Shown here piece by piece: positions 38,131 through 51,080 of a stretch of DNA of 64,000 bases. The notes under the pieces were generated by a model, which was not told where the DNA came from, did not search any database, and saw only the letters and a program-made list of their open reading frames with translations. The first letter of the stretch is position 1, and each line of letters starts with the position of its first letter. The position numbers were made by a program, and so were the translations under genes. The DNA is from Trichoplax adhaerens. Taxonomy: Eukaryota; Placozoa; Uniplacotomia; Trichoplacea; Trichoplacidae. The DNA is taken from positions 5,012,123-5,076,122 of the forward strand of contig NW_002060945.1 of the NCBI RefSeq assembly GCF_000150275.1, in the 5' to 3' direction.

Positions 38131-38400
38131 ATGCCAACAGCGCAAACCCGATTTCGCAGCTGCATCCCTTCCCTAAAAAAACTTTCGATTTTTGGAATAC
38201 TTTGTTCAGTATGTAATAATAATGTATCAGTAGAGCAATTTAAGCGAAGTACAGTTTACAATGAGTTCCATGCATTCTGTCTAGGGCTACACTGTGTAGT
38301 CGCCACATATCAAAAGAGAAAATACTTTTTGTATCTCTGTGATGCCTGTCAGAGGGGTACAATACGAAGAACTAGAGGCCGTACCTACAGTACAGTATAG
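38131..38400 (+). CDS. Possible small protein with two CxxC pairs (uncertain)
   Basis: Open frame of 89 residues starting MPTAQTRFRSCIPSLKKL, with a reasonable start context (CCAAAATG). It has two CxxC knuckles, CSVC (near residue 36) and CDAC (near residue 74), with further Cys and His between, so it could form a treble-clef zinc finger. The last residues (TYSTV) already read into an ACWGT array and the stop lies inside it. No family is recognised and no splice sites were assigned. It may be a relic or chance frame among repeats. Confidence 0.22.
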   Translation: MPTAQTRFRSCIPSLKKLSIFGILCSVCNNNVSVEQFKRSTVYNEFHAFCLGLHCVVATYQKRKYFLYLCDACQRGTIRRTRGRTYSTV

Positions 38401-38674
38401 TACATGGACTTCTACTGTAAAGTGTGATCTTTTTCTTATTCGATTCTTTAATATGAAATGAAATACTTTAGTATTAACCAATGTAACATAATATATACGT
38501 ACAGTACATCAATCGACATTTCTACGCATACAGTACAGTATAATAAAAAATGAATTTTTCGGATTTCGTAAAAAAATGCGCGTATAGGCAGACTGCAGTA
38601 CAGTACAGTAATACTGTATGTGCTGATAACCTGGATCACACTGTACTGTACAGTGTACAGTACAGTACCGTACA
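38385..38674. repeat. ACWGT arrays
   Basis: Short runs at 38385-38404, 38501-38510, 38529-38542, 38594-38619 and 38641-38674, mixed ACAGT and ACTGT. Confidence 0.85.
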
Positions 38675-38805
38675 GCATCAGGTTGATAGTACTGTGTTTG
38701 GTCCATAAAAGTTCTTACTGTAGAATGTTAAGCTGAAACTGTTCTACTGGCGGATTGGACGGACACTGGACAGTTTCAGATAAATATTCTTGGTAAGAAC
38801 TTTAT

Positions 38806-38915
38806 GTACAGTACTGTAAACTGTCGTTACAAAAGAAGCCATGCTTAAACTGTACTGTACAGTACTGTACTGTACTGTACACTGTACAGTACTGTACTGT
38901 ACTGTACACTGTACA
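38806..38915. repeat. ACWGT array with a duplicated 27-base higher-order unit
   Basis: Starts at 38806 and is densest at 38851-38915. Two identical 27-base blocks occupy 38859-38885 and 38886-38912. Each contains one ACAGT, three ACTGT and a shifted ACACTGT. Confidence 0.9.
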
Positions 38916-38917
38916 AT

Positions 38918-39024
38918 TAACCCCGATTATTCAGATACTCAGCTTAAATAGCTTAAACGATGATACTGTACATTATTCTAAGAGTCTAAGGCATTTACGC
39001 TGAGTATCTGAGTAATCGGGGTTA
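38918..39024. repeat. Hairpin element between ACWGT arrays
   Basis: Left arm AACCCCGATTATTCAGATAC and onward (38919-38943) pairs with 38999-39023, with one mismatch in 25. The spacer is 55 bases. Arrays end at 38915 on the left and resume at 39042 on the right. No coding capacity. Confidence 0.88.
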
Positions 39025-39041
39025 TTATGGCTGGGCCCGGC

Positions 39042-39650
39042 CTACTGTACAGTGTACAGTACACCCGAGAACCTGTATTCATACAGTACTGTACAGTACT
39101 GTACATGTACTGTACTGTACAGTGTACAGTACAATACTGTACCGTGTACAGTACAGACAGTACAGTACAGTACATTACACTACAGTAGTTGGCATACTGT
39201 ACTCCGAGTTTTTACACACGACTGTTCTGTTCACTTCTGTACAGTGTACGTACACTACTGTAGTTACACATACTCATAAACAATCCTGCTAGTGTTGACA
39301 ACTTGTGAAATAATTCATTTTTTTACTGTATTCATCATCATAGTCAAAGTGTACAACCAACGATTGCAGACACTGGGAAACCCCTATGATATCCTCACTA
39401 TGAAATATGAGTAAACTACAAAGGTAAGATTGAGTTTTATAATCCGATAGTTGATTATTATTTATATTTATTTATACATTAATACCATATATTGTACGGA
39501 CAGTTTCTTCAAATTTCCTTTAATTCACATCACACTTAGGTGTATCGCGATCTCAACTACAGCAATACTCAACTACTGTACCTACTGTATACTATACAGT
39601 ACTATACTATATAGTCTATACTGTACACTTGCACTGTACAGTACTGTAAA
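39042..39650. repeat. ACWGT arrays right of the hairpin
   Basis: Dense at 39042-39066 and 39081-39187, weaker at 39235-39262 and 39573-39650. Open frames of 65-106 codons in this stretch are products of the stop-free repeat. Confidence 0.88.
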
Positions 39651-41696
39651 ACGTAGGATACGATATACAGCACTGTGTAGCTGCATTATTAATTTAACGG
39701 TAAAAGAAATACATTCGAATAGCAATCCTAATCATAACATTGTCATTTACCGCATTGTAAAGCAAAATTGAAGAGCCTAACTAGAGGAAATTGATTATCT
39801 TATGCTTTGCAAGTCACGGCACCAGACGAATGACAAGAAATTTTTTGCAACACTTCACGATTTATGATACGATTTGACCCCTCAGCCTTCAGCCGACTGT
39901 ATATCTTGCAATACATTCTGGCTGCCGTAGGGCACTTGGAGTGTAACTTAACGCCTCATTTTTCGTCTTTTTATACACTTCATGCTCAGCAACACATTCC
40001 ATTTAGAAATCAGGTTACATTTTTGTGGCGGGTGGAATAGTAGTCAATTGAAATTAATTTTTAAATTTAATGTAGTACAAGATCTACTATACTGTACTCT
40101 GTCATGGTAACATAAATTTCAAGTTTCAGCTCGTTGACAGCATTTCATAATCGTTGATAGCGGTGGGCTTACACTATATAATAATACGTATACAACATTA
40201 ACAGGTTAAGGCATGGATTACTACTGTAAATTCTAAGTAATCAACGGTTAACAGTTCAGTAAATTTGTTGTCACTCTGTAGGATGAGAGAGTATTTATAA
40301 TTATTAGATCGCCGTCAAGCTGCAGAGTGCGGACAGTTCTTACAGCTCTTTTCTGAAAGATGAATCAATGCACTTAACAGTGACGGTAGAATACTGTATA
40401 AAAGTTGCGTAATTCTGTAAACTAACGTATAGGGGTACTGTTACTTAATGGATATCTAATATGACAATAAAATATACCATTGTGGAACCATGGTGAAACT
40501 GCCATTCTCTGTGCATGCAGAACTGATTGTATGGCACTGTGTAGTAATCTTGGAGCTAACGATGCTGCGAAAGAGTCGCTTATTAGTATTTCAATACTAA
40601 TATTGTTTAAACGTTAATAACGGTAAAATAAAATGATCATTACTGAGAACGTAAACATAGTAACAAGGCTTTATCTCAATAAGTTCGTGTTGAATTTGCT
40701 ATGGCCAATAATTATAATTAATTTAGATATGAATGACACAGGACTGAATTTGGGTTAGGATCGTAAATTGTTTAATAAATTATATATAATGTCAGAGTCT
40801 GAATCTGATCGTCTGCACCGCATAATTTACGGATTCTACTGATTTAGAATATTCGAATATACAGTACTGTGCAGTACATAAACAACATGTAGATTGACGC
40901 GATAGTTGATTAATAATTTTAAAAAATACGAAGGACTACACAGATATCACTATAATAGCTGTAAATTGCAATAATAATTTTATTCATGTTTATCAATATT
41001 GATGTTATACAAGTATTTTTACTGTGGACATGCTATTGTTAGAGTAAAAAGTTGCAGAAAGTGCTTTACGGTTACTGTATGTAATGTTATAGATTCGTTA
41101 ATGAAAGAGATAGATCACGAACAGGTGCGTGTACGCTTGTTAATAAGGATATCAGTGCGTTATTCAGAGTCAAAGCGAAGAATAGATGTCGGGGAAGGTT
41201 CGATGACTCAATAATAAATGAATATATTTATAATTTGATAACATGTACTGCACAATCGAAGAACATACGCGTGCATACTTATATATCGTGCACTCATGCA
41301 TAAATTAACTAAAGAAATGCAGAGCATACCAGAGTTATCCGCATTGGTTACAGAACCATAATATTACTGTATACTGTACCTCAAGGCTAGGTGTAAATCA
41401 AGGTAGCTTGTTTTAAATTTATATCGTTGAATTTAACATTTAAATTTAAAATGATTACTTTACGATAAGCATATGCAATCACTATGCTTCATACATTTGC
41501 AGCCTCAGATATTCGGTTTGTAGACTGAAATAAGTTAGTAAAGATTTATATAACATAGAGTCTCTGAAATATCTTCAACTGATCGCATGACCATAAGTAT
41601 TCCTAATTTTAATAAACGTCAAATAGTCAAGACATTATTGGAAGCATACAGTGATCACGTTTTGTGTGTAGCACAGCGATAGAGGATACTTTGTAC
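39651..41696. other. 5' flank of the carboxypeptidase gene
   Basis: No gene seen. The open frame at 40999-41214 lies upstream of the carboxypeptidase exons but shows no similarity to its N-terminus and has no obvious splice connection. A single CAGTACTGTGCAGTAC motif lies near 40862. Confidence 0.45.
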
Positions 41697-44600
41697 ATGA
41701 AGATGGACAACCTCAAACTCTAGTATTCATTTGATATCTGCTGAAATATTAAAGTTTTTTATATTAACTTATAAAATATCTCCTTTCGTATTCTTAGCAC
41801 AACGTCAAAGATCGAGAGTTTGATAGAGACGTTAGAAAAGTTAATTCACCATAGCGAAAAAAATTTGGATCACATTCGCTATGTGACTTTGAAGATTAAG
41901 CAAACTCTTGCCACGCAAGGTACAGGTTATTTAAATTTAGCTTAGCTCTTGCTCTTTAATATGCTAAAACGTTGTTTACTAAACTTACGGGTTACAATCA
42001 CTGTCAATTAATTATAGTAGATAGTGATAACTATTTAGAAGCTTTGATTTATCCTACAAATAAGCCTTACTAGTATAGAGTGTTGTTAGTTAGTGATTAG
42101 GACTAGAGCTTCTACTAACAATTCGTCTGTTGTACTATAGCGAATGTGAGTGTATGTGCTATATACAATACTACAAGTATGTAGTCTATGCATTTTACTG
42201 CAGTGATCTTATATGATTTTATGATTGTGTAATATATTCTACAGATCAATAACACTGATCCAGGAGGCAAATAGAATACTGTAGAGGCATACTACAAATG
42301 ATAATCTATTGAATATAGAAGTACTGTGGAAGCAGAATAGATTTCCTAAACATTAATAATTAATTTTACTAAGTAGTCGCAGCGATTCGTGTATTCAGTA
42401 CCTAATGTTATATTCTAAGAAATATCTACCGATACTATTTTATTATACAATATTTTTGGATGGTAAAGTTGAACATATGAATGCTGATCTCTCATAAATA
42501 TAGAAAAGGCACGAAAAAAGTTACTTGAAGATTCCGATTACATTCCAGTTTTGTTAGTGACTTTACAGGTACTATCTTTCAAGCTTGTACACTTATTGTA
42601 TATCTATAATCTGCAAGTAAAGGATAATTAACATATGAGAATGCATACAATCGTTTTTATTATTAGGGTATCATATCTAAGTAGTATGTAAAACACGTTT
42701 CTTAGTTATGTACATGTACTTATCCAACTGCTGCATGTGTACGTGTTCAGGTCAGTATTTACTGTAACTTGTTTATTAAAAGTAGCCATGTTGCCGTAAA
42801 GCTACTTTAGTTAGTTAGGGTTTCGTAGAAATTATTTTTAGTTCACCACCCGCAAATTTTCTGGTTATTATTTTGACCCTGTATTAGTTACTAATATTTG
42901 GTAGCCCGGTAGCTCCTTGTTTTACGTAATGTGAAACGTATTGCGTGTGAAACGTTGATAATCTTTATACAATAGACCCTAGCTTCTATTGTACAGCATT
43001 TGTATTTGTTATGATTTACTTCGAGGGGGTACGGAAGTATATCAACTATAATGTCTATTTGTCGACAAAATATATATAGACCGTTCTGGATACTCAAGTA
43101 TTGGTAAATATTGCCTCTTCCATCGATGAATTGTTGGTCTTTGGTACGTGAAATTCATGATTTTAGGTTTTATATTTCTATTACTCTGTAGATTGTGAAC
43201 ATTTACTGGAGTTATTTACGCGTGTAATTCTTTGACTATCTATCAACCACATAGGGAAGCGGCCAATTTCGACATTGCTTGCTCGACAAGTTACGATAAC
43301 ACAAGTCCTTATTGATAGTTTAGTTAAGGCGTCTAAGTTTAGTTCTCAGGATGAGGTTGTTATAATCCTTGTAACATTACTATCTAAACTTGGAGCTAAA
43401 GGTATGATTCTGCTGCTAATCGAGGATCTCTTTTATTATATTTTGTATTCTGTTTACTGTTTACATTTACGTACACTTAACTGGCATTGTCAACAATTAA
43501 TATCCATTGTGATTTTTCGGTAACTAGATAAGAAAATTGCTATGAAGGCCCGACTATCAGGATTATTGGATGTGTTAGCGAATCTACTGAAACAAAATAC
43601 TACTAATTATAAACTTCTTCAGCCGACATTGCAGCTCGTCAAGCTGCTAGCAACTAAATGTGCGTTCACAATTTATGTATTTTGAAGGTTGCAACAGGAA
43701 TTCATAGGAATTTATATTTTTTGTAGCATTAAACTTGATTGCATTAGGTAAAGCAGGAACAATTACTGCATTATTGCGAATAATATCGGGTTGTGGTAAT
43801 CGTCATATATTAACTTTAAGGTTAATATTAGCTATTTCTAATATCTATGTAAATATTTAGCCAGTTTTATTTTTATTGACCTTTCAATATTACATCTGTC
43901 AAATTTATTTAGATCATGTCTCACAGTAATGTCGCGATTGGTGCAAAATAGTAAGATATAAGCACGCAGCTACAATTATTTGCTGATATTGATACTGATA
44001 GTTCTTATTTATGATAGAAAACAATGCTACTATAACAGTCAATCAAAGTGGCGTAACCACAGTAATAGATTTGGCGATCAGCTGGCACAAAGTTGACGTT
44101 AGAAATAAGCAAATATCATTACGCAAATCTATTTTGACAATATTAAAAAGTTTAACCTTTACAAGTAAGTTTTGCTTTTACCTCAAGTGTTAAATATTAT
44201 TTCTGCAACAAGCTATTTGTTTAATCTCAATTAAAGGAACTGGTAAACGAAAATTTGAAGAGTGTAATGGTTTTCGCATTGTATACCAGTTGTGTAAAGA
44301 GTATTGCGAAAGTAAGATAGAACTTCATGTATTCAAGTAAATATCTTGTAATTATGTCGGACATATTAAAATTTAGAATTTAAATTTATTTCATTTGCTA
44401 TTTAGACAAGGGCCTAGACAGTTTAATAACCATTGGTACTCAAATATTACGTCGCTGTTATCCTGAAGTTAGTCTACCGGTGGCAAACCTAAACAGTCCG
44501 ATACAATTTAATCTTGATGCTAATAATTTAAATGCGACTAAGCTTCCAACTGTACATGGTGAGCGTAATGATTACCTTCAAGTTAATACAAGCATTTAGT

Positions 44601-47600
44601 GAAATGGGTTATGATTAATTTCATATTACGTAATTACTTGTTTATGATTTGATGTTAATACGAAGGTGAACAATATATGGATCACAACAGCGGGCAAGAT
44701 AATGGTAATGAATACAGTCCTTCGGATAGTGATGGAGATTATGAAGACGCAGATACTGGTGTTTCTTGTCAACCCTCAGATAACGATGACGTCGAAGGAT
44801 TACAGGGAAATGAGCAAGGAATTCCTAAAATAACTAGGTCGGAGGAAGACTTAAGAGCATCGTATCAAGCGTTCTTTCCTGAAATAGAATTGATGAATGT
44901 GAGTAACAATGTTTCATAAATTTATTCGGGAGTAATTCTCTCTCGACTAAGCCTGCAACTAGCCGACATAAAAGTAGATAACAATGTCAACTACTCAATT
45001 CTCTTTCTTTTCAGCTGAATGATAACCAATTGAATGATCCTTTGAATTTAATTGCTGTAGGAAATCTAGCTAAATTGAAATTTTTGTCTTAAGTACAATA
45101 TATACACATTAAGAATATTAATAGATATTTTATACAGGGTATCCATAATAATATAGGAGACCCGATTAGAAACGTAGAAAACTCTTCAAAAGATGATATT
45201 GCCACTGCTAGTGATCGTACAAGTTCTTCAAGTTCTAAGGAATCAGAACGCTCTACTATGGATGACTACATGAAACAACAGAATCTAAAATTAGGGTATC
45301 TTTATCTTGCAGTGATACCGTGATAAATATTAAATGTCATTGACTGCTCTGGCACTTTAATAATAATGATTTATTTTCATTTCAAGATATGTAAATTTTG
45401 AAGGTTATATTTTACGCGGAGGTAAAAGAAATATTGTCAATGAGTCATTAACTACAAAGAGTGTGGTACCATTTACAGAAATACCTATGCCTGAGTTGTT
45501 TGGACATTCGTCGCCGGAGTCACTAGAGCCATTAGTTGAAAGAAAAAATAGTATGCAAAGGTTAGGAATGTCAATGATACTCGTGGAATGCTTCATGACT
45601 CAACAATAGTGACGTATAATCTCTTTTTAAATGTAAATTTATATATGTTGTTACAGAAACAAAATATTATCAGATATTGAACGCGTTATTTTCCCCGGAA
45701 AGATTATGAGTGATGTTGTTTATGATCTTGATATCGAAATAAGAAGTAAATCTAAAGCAAATATTCAAGAATCGACTAAAAATTTTGAGCTAAGGTAAGC
45801 TGATCAAATGAGATATCGAAGACATGGAGTATTCTTTTTTATTGACGAAGAAATTCGTATATCACCACTTCAATACTACAGACAAAATCAAACAGAGATT
45901 CCCCCACTCAGTTTTAACTCTCGATTTGAATGCGGAAATCTTAGGAAAGTGATAAGGGTATGAAAAATTCGTCATGGCTTTGAGGATGACAGTTATGTTT
46001 GATTTATTGTTAACAATTAAAGGCTTTTTATTTAAAATTATAGGTAAGACCGCAGGAATATGATATTCTGCTCAACCCAGATATAAATACAAAACAGCAC
46101 CATCAATGGTTTTATTTCGAGGTTAGGTGTATGTTCTTGTGTTAAACTGTATTGTTAAAAAAGTTTTTAAGACGCTGTCATAAACCAAAAAATTAAATAT
46201 TATAGATAAGAAATATGCTCAAGGGCATTCGATATCAATTCAACATTATTAACTGTATCAAGAAAAATAGCCAATTTAATTATGGTGAGTAAAACTATAG
46301 TAGCAAATAAATTTTATATTCGATATTGGCTCAGGCTATCATGTTTACTATTCTTTTTCCGTAATTCTGAAAGGAATGCAACCTGTATTTTATTCGGCCT
46401 ATGACGCTATCAATAAAGGCGTCGGTTGGATCAGATTGGGAAGTAATATCTGCTATTATAAAAATCACTTTCCTCGTAGCATTGCTGCAGGAGGTGGTGG
46501 CATGAAATCATATTATACGATGAGTTTTGCAATTGACTTCCCACATAGCGATGATACCTGCTTTTTAGCATATCATTTTCCATATACGTATTCTACCATG
46601 AAGGTATAAACTTGCACAGTTTTAAAGTTTTTTGTGTAAGGTGAAGGAAAAATCAGCTACTCGATCTAGGTTAATGATCGACGTTATTTGTATTTAGGTA
46701 CATTTAGAACATATTCGAAACGTTGCCGATAATAACTCCATTTACTTCAAATGTCAAGAGCTTTGTTTAACTCTAAACGGCAATGTTTGTAACTTGATGA
46801 CCATTACAAATAGTCCGAATAAAGAAAGACTTAATGATGACAAATATGTTCCTGTGGGTATGTAATGTTTAGACGTGCAAATAATCTTACTTTAATTTCT
46901 TTTTCATGATTGAAAACTGATGTAATGTTTTCGCCTGATCAATGCTATAGAGAGAAGACCTTACATATTTCTTTCTGCTAGAGTACATCCAGGCGAAAGC
47001 AATTCGAGCTGGATTATGAAAGGTAATTTTTCTGGAATGTTGCAAGTTGTAATGAAATTCCTAATGCTGGCATTACGGTATTATTGTAATTATTGCAGGC
47101 TTACTTGATTTCATTACGAGCGATGATGATTGTGCGATACAACTTAGAGAGAGTTATATCTTCAAGATAATTCCTATGCTAAATCCTGATGGAGTTGTTA
47201 ACGGATGGTAAGTAATCATTCTATAGATTGCATGCTAAGATTTTTCTTCACATTTTTTGCACGTAATACTTACGTCTCTTGTAAAATTCATGAAATAGCC
47301 ACCGATGTTCACTTTCGGGTCATGATTTAAACCGATGTTGGATATCGCCCGATCCACGAATACATCCCACTATTTATCATACGAAGGGACTAATACAGTA
47401 CATGGTCACTATTGGTAAATCACCTTTGGTAAGTTGGAAAGTGGCTTGCTTATTTACGTCTATAGCATACTAATCAATTCCTATACACCTAGCTATGTAT
47501 TGTTACTATTATTGTCGATAATTGCTACTGTATCGTAAACATGTTCTGGTATCTCCTATCAATTGCGGTGCAATGTTGTAACTGTTTGTGCTTATTTAAC

Positions 47601-48681
47601 ACTGTAGATATTTTGTGATTTTCATGGGCATTCTCGTAGAAAGAATATTTTTACATATGCTTGTTATCCATATACGAATACTAATCATCGAGCTGAGGAT
47701 CAAATGCTTCGAGTTAGTACTTACGGCTGTTGTCTTCACTATTTAATGCCATCTTATTTATAGTTCACATATTAGTGAGATCTGACTACGATGAAAGAAC
47801 CCCTTTTTTCAAACTATTTATTTTATAAAGGCACTTCCAAGAGCTCTCCAGGAGGTTTCGCCAGTCTTTTCGTATCAGTTATGTAGTTTTGCGGTAGAAA
47901 AGTGTAAAGAATCGACTGCTCGTGTTGTTCTTTGGAGAGAGCTCTGCATTTTGCGCAGTTATACCATGGAGAGTACTTATTGTGGTATGGATCAAGGAGT
48001 TTACAAGGTTAAACCTTAAGCATTGCTAATCTTGCTTTTGAATTTATTAACTCTGCAACTTTAATAATATGCTTCGTTACAAATGTTTCACTTCAGCAAG
48101 ACAAATGATAATTGTTGTTTCCGCTAATTTTTCTCTCATCAATTATAATTATTATGTATAATATACATATGTATATTGTATCCGATGTAATAAAGTTAAT
48201 GTTCCTATTGTTTGTATTTCGTTAGGGATACCACATTAATACTACAGCTTTAGAGGACATGGGAAAGGATTTTTGTAGGGGTTTACTAAAAATGAAAGAT
48301 TTATCTTTACGGAAAGTGCCTAGGTGAACGATACTATACGTAACAATAAGATCTTGTGTTTTTTGGTTCAGACTATTACTTGTTGAGATTTAACCGTATC
48401 TAAATTACGAGTGTGTCTTAAGAATTGCTTGGTGCTTGTTAACAGCTAATATATTTTAATATTCATAAATATTTAACAGTAAAAGTAGATTAAACGCACA
48501 AACGACAGCTGATCGGGAATCTGCGGGTAAAGAAGACAGTAGGCATAGAGTCAATCCTAAGCATTCAACTTTAACCTTTGAATTGCACATACCGAACGAA
48601 ACAGAAGTTTTATCTGTTGACAGCGATTCTGGAGATAGCAGTTCGTCGACGGAATCAGATGAATTAGCTTACGATTGTTAA
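41697..48681 (+). CDS. AGTPBP1: Cytosolic carboxypeptidase 1 (tubulin deglutamylase)
   Basis: M14D zinc carboxypeptidase that trims polyglutamate from tubulin and C-terminal glutamates. I read 28 exons, 27 of them from 41798 to 48681. With a proposed 26-base first exon (41697-41722) the sum is 3324 bases, or 1107 residues, without a stop; human CCP1 is 1226. The N-terminal armadillo-like half includes [18 protein letters not shown] and [17 protein letters not shown]. An acidic linker follows at 44666-45295 ([15 protein letters not shown]). The CCP N-domain has [14 protein letters not shown] and HHQWFYFEV. The catalytic domain has ICYYKNHF, the zinc ligands in ARVHPGES, the substrate stretch [16 protein letters not shown], the third ligand in CDFHGHSR, and the catalytic Glu in YTMEST. 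The tail is Ser/Asp-rich ([15 protein letters not shown]). The first exon has a weak donor (TA/GTATTC) and is tentative. Confidence 0.95.
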
Positions 48682-49803
48682 CAACTCACTAACAAGAATT
48701 ATACACTTTACAAAAATTATTGTATCATCTTGTCAATGACGTAATTGTCAGAATTACCAGAAAATTTCATCGAATCTATTAAATGATTTTATTTTACTAA
48801 TTGATAATATTCATATAAATCATGTTTTGTTGAATGGGCTTTCAAATTTCTTCATATTCTTTGTTATTTTTCAATCACTGAAAGAAAATATACAGACTTA
48901 GTTGCAGTTACCAGGTTTGTAAATAAATTTTAAGTACTTAATATTGTATACGTGTATGTAAATAATTTTTAACCAAAAAAATTATCAGAGAAGTATATTT
49001 TTCATAGATATTTACAATCACTAATTACGAAACTAAGAAGATACTGTTGTATTTTTACTATTATCTTGAATCATAAGCAGAGGTGACTAATGACTATAAT
49101 TTCAGTTTAACTACATTCAAATTTTTTTTCCTTTATATTGATTATCGAAATGACAATAAACGCATAGCAAAGTTGCGCATAATACTTACGTACTTATTTA
49201 TTTGAGTCAGTTTGTGTATCATTCTCTTAATGTTGTAATGGCAACGATTTCTATTTTTAGCTTGACTTCTAATAAATATGGCTCTCAGTATAATACTTTC
49301 ATCGTTGTATTATTTAATATTTTATATTTTTACACAGAGTGGATTAATGCTTTGTTTATTAAAATGTATACTAAAACTACAGTATAAGCACTAGTGCTTA
49401 TCTCCGGATAGATTCAATCATACCGTGTGTGCATTATACGGTAATGAAGTACCGAAATGTATATGGACTTTATTGATTAGCGCTATCTGGTTAAGTTCGG
49501 CTCTGGCTAGGACTACTGTAATTACTGTATAACTCAAATACAGAATGTTGCGATAATCGAATTTACGCCAAAACAAACAACACTGAATTTATGTGCTATT
49601 TTCTTTTTGAATATAACTGCTTTAATATCATTCTATTACAATGTTGGGTTTTACTACAGGAAAAAAAAAATTAGAAAGTTCCTAGAGAAAGTACCGCATA
49701 ATAAATTAATAATATACTGTACATACTGTTCTGTAATGTACATATATTCGAATACTTTACGTAAATCCATCCCTCTCCCTATAAAAAGGCGACGGACTAT
49801 TTT
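48682..49803. other. 3' flank of the carboxypeptidase gene
   Basis: A+T rich, with AATAAA at about 48922 as a possible polyadenylation signal about 240 bases after the stop. Open frames at 49202 and 49607 are not supported as genes. Confidence 0.5.
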
Positions 49804-50054
49804 CTGTACTGTACCTTTGAAAATTACTGAAACAATAATATTTATTACAGTACATACTATACTGTACAGTATACTGTATACTGTGTACTGTATAGTATTG
49901 TAAGTATATTCGATTTTTCTGAACGTAAAATCGTAACTGAGCGAATTTAAAAATTAAAAATTATTATTCTGTATAACTGTGCAGGACTATAGTAACTGTA
50001 CTGTCCTGTGCTGTACTTTACGCTAAGGACGTGTACTGTACTGCACAGTACAGT
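49804..50054. repeat. ACWGT arrays
   Basis: Runs at 49804-49815, 49846-49900 and 49994-50054, more degenerate than those near 19 kb and 38 kb, with substitutions such as CTGTCCTGTGCTGTAC. Confidence 0.8.
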
Positions 50055-50160
50055 GGGTGAGTGGTCTACAGTACCGATCTATCTTTGAATTCAATTCTAC
50101 AGACCAGATCCATGAAGATCTCTCTATGGTGCAGACAGTAAAAGGAAAAACCTGCGAACG

Positions 50161-50179
50161 CATGCTCACTGTGAGCATG
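50161..50179. repeat. Near-perfect 19-base palindrome in a GC-richer island
   Basis: CATGCTCACTGTGAGCATG has 9-base arms around one central T. It lies in a GC-richer stretch (about 50090-50290) that also has CCCGAG near 50192 and its complement CTCGGG near 50274. Function unknown. Confidence 0.7.
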
Positions 50180-50293
50180 AGCACCGTAAATCCCGAGAAA
50201 TTTGAAGCCGAAATTTTGATGCAATGCTGAAGAGCCCTACTAGCCTGAAAGCTGACCGAAGTAGCGCCTAATCCTCGGGTTATAACTAAGGGT

Positions 50294-50581
50294 TCAGTAC
50301 AGTACGGTGTACAGTATAATTATTATGTTCGTGGTAACTTCTAATATTATTAATCGAGAGTCGTTCATTGATCAATCAGTCATTCGTACAGTATTCATAC
50401 AGTACATCTCGAAGATTACTTAGCTTATGGATTAATGGATAACTGTAGTTAATTTGTGATTTACAAGTGAAATAAGTTACTTATTCTACAGTCTACAGTA
50501 TGTACACTGTACAGTGTATACTGTAGAGTACAGACTGTGTACTGTAATGTACTGCCATAGAGGTACAGTACACTGTACGTA
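50294..50581. repeat. ACWGT arrays left of a hairpin
   Basis: Runs at 50294-50318, 50386-50406 and 50487-50581, many units with one substitution. Confidence 0.8.
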
Positions 50582-50660
50582 ATGTGGAGATCGGAAAAAA
50601 ACGCCTTTTTTTCTTCGAAGAGTTCCCGATTTGAGGATATTTCATGAACTGACCCCTTGG

Positions 50661-50757
50661 CAGGGACTCCTCAACCACCCTAGGCTTCACAAAAGTTGGC
50701 TTTTTTTTCAGCGTGAAGCTTAATTTTATGAAGCAGGGGGTAGTTGAGGAGTCCCTG
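50661..50757. repeat. Hairpin element between ACWGT arrays
   Basis: Left arm CAGGGACTCCTCAACCACCC and onward (50661-50689) pairs with 50729-50757; the first 15 bases match perfectly and a few mismatches follow. An inner GCTTCAC/GTGAAGC pair lies at 50684-50690 and 50713-50719. Pentamer arrays lie on both sides. Confidence 0.85.
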
Positions 50758-51080
50758 GTATAGACTAGTTATAAAATGGTTAGACTGACTATGCATGTAT
50801 CAGTGACTGATAGTTTGTATTAGATATTTTGCTGAAATAAAATACTCAATACAATACTGCAATAAAAACATGGAAAGCCCATACTGCATTGCTCAAAAGT
50901 GAGACGCCACTCCGTTAGCTTTGATCCTAGTACTGTAGAGTACACTATGTCTCTGTAGCAATCTCTCTCTACCTTGTACCTGACGGACTTAGAGTAATAA
51001 AGTTCTCTTCTGTGAAACATCTCTCTCTCGTCTCATTCTATAAGTAGAAAGTAGAAAGACATATTATTGCAGTTGTTCGT

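Noticed and set aside
40999-41214. 71-codon open frame upstream of AGTPBP1 as its N-terminus
   Set aside because: No similarity to the CCP1 N-terminus and no donor in the phase required by the exon at 41798.
45795-45821. An 18- or 27-base intron in AGTPBP1 using acceptors at 45812 or 45821
   Set aside because: Both keep the frame but are too short for normal splicing. The in-phase acceptor at 45881 after CTTCAATACTACAG gives an 87-base intron and the expected protein.
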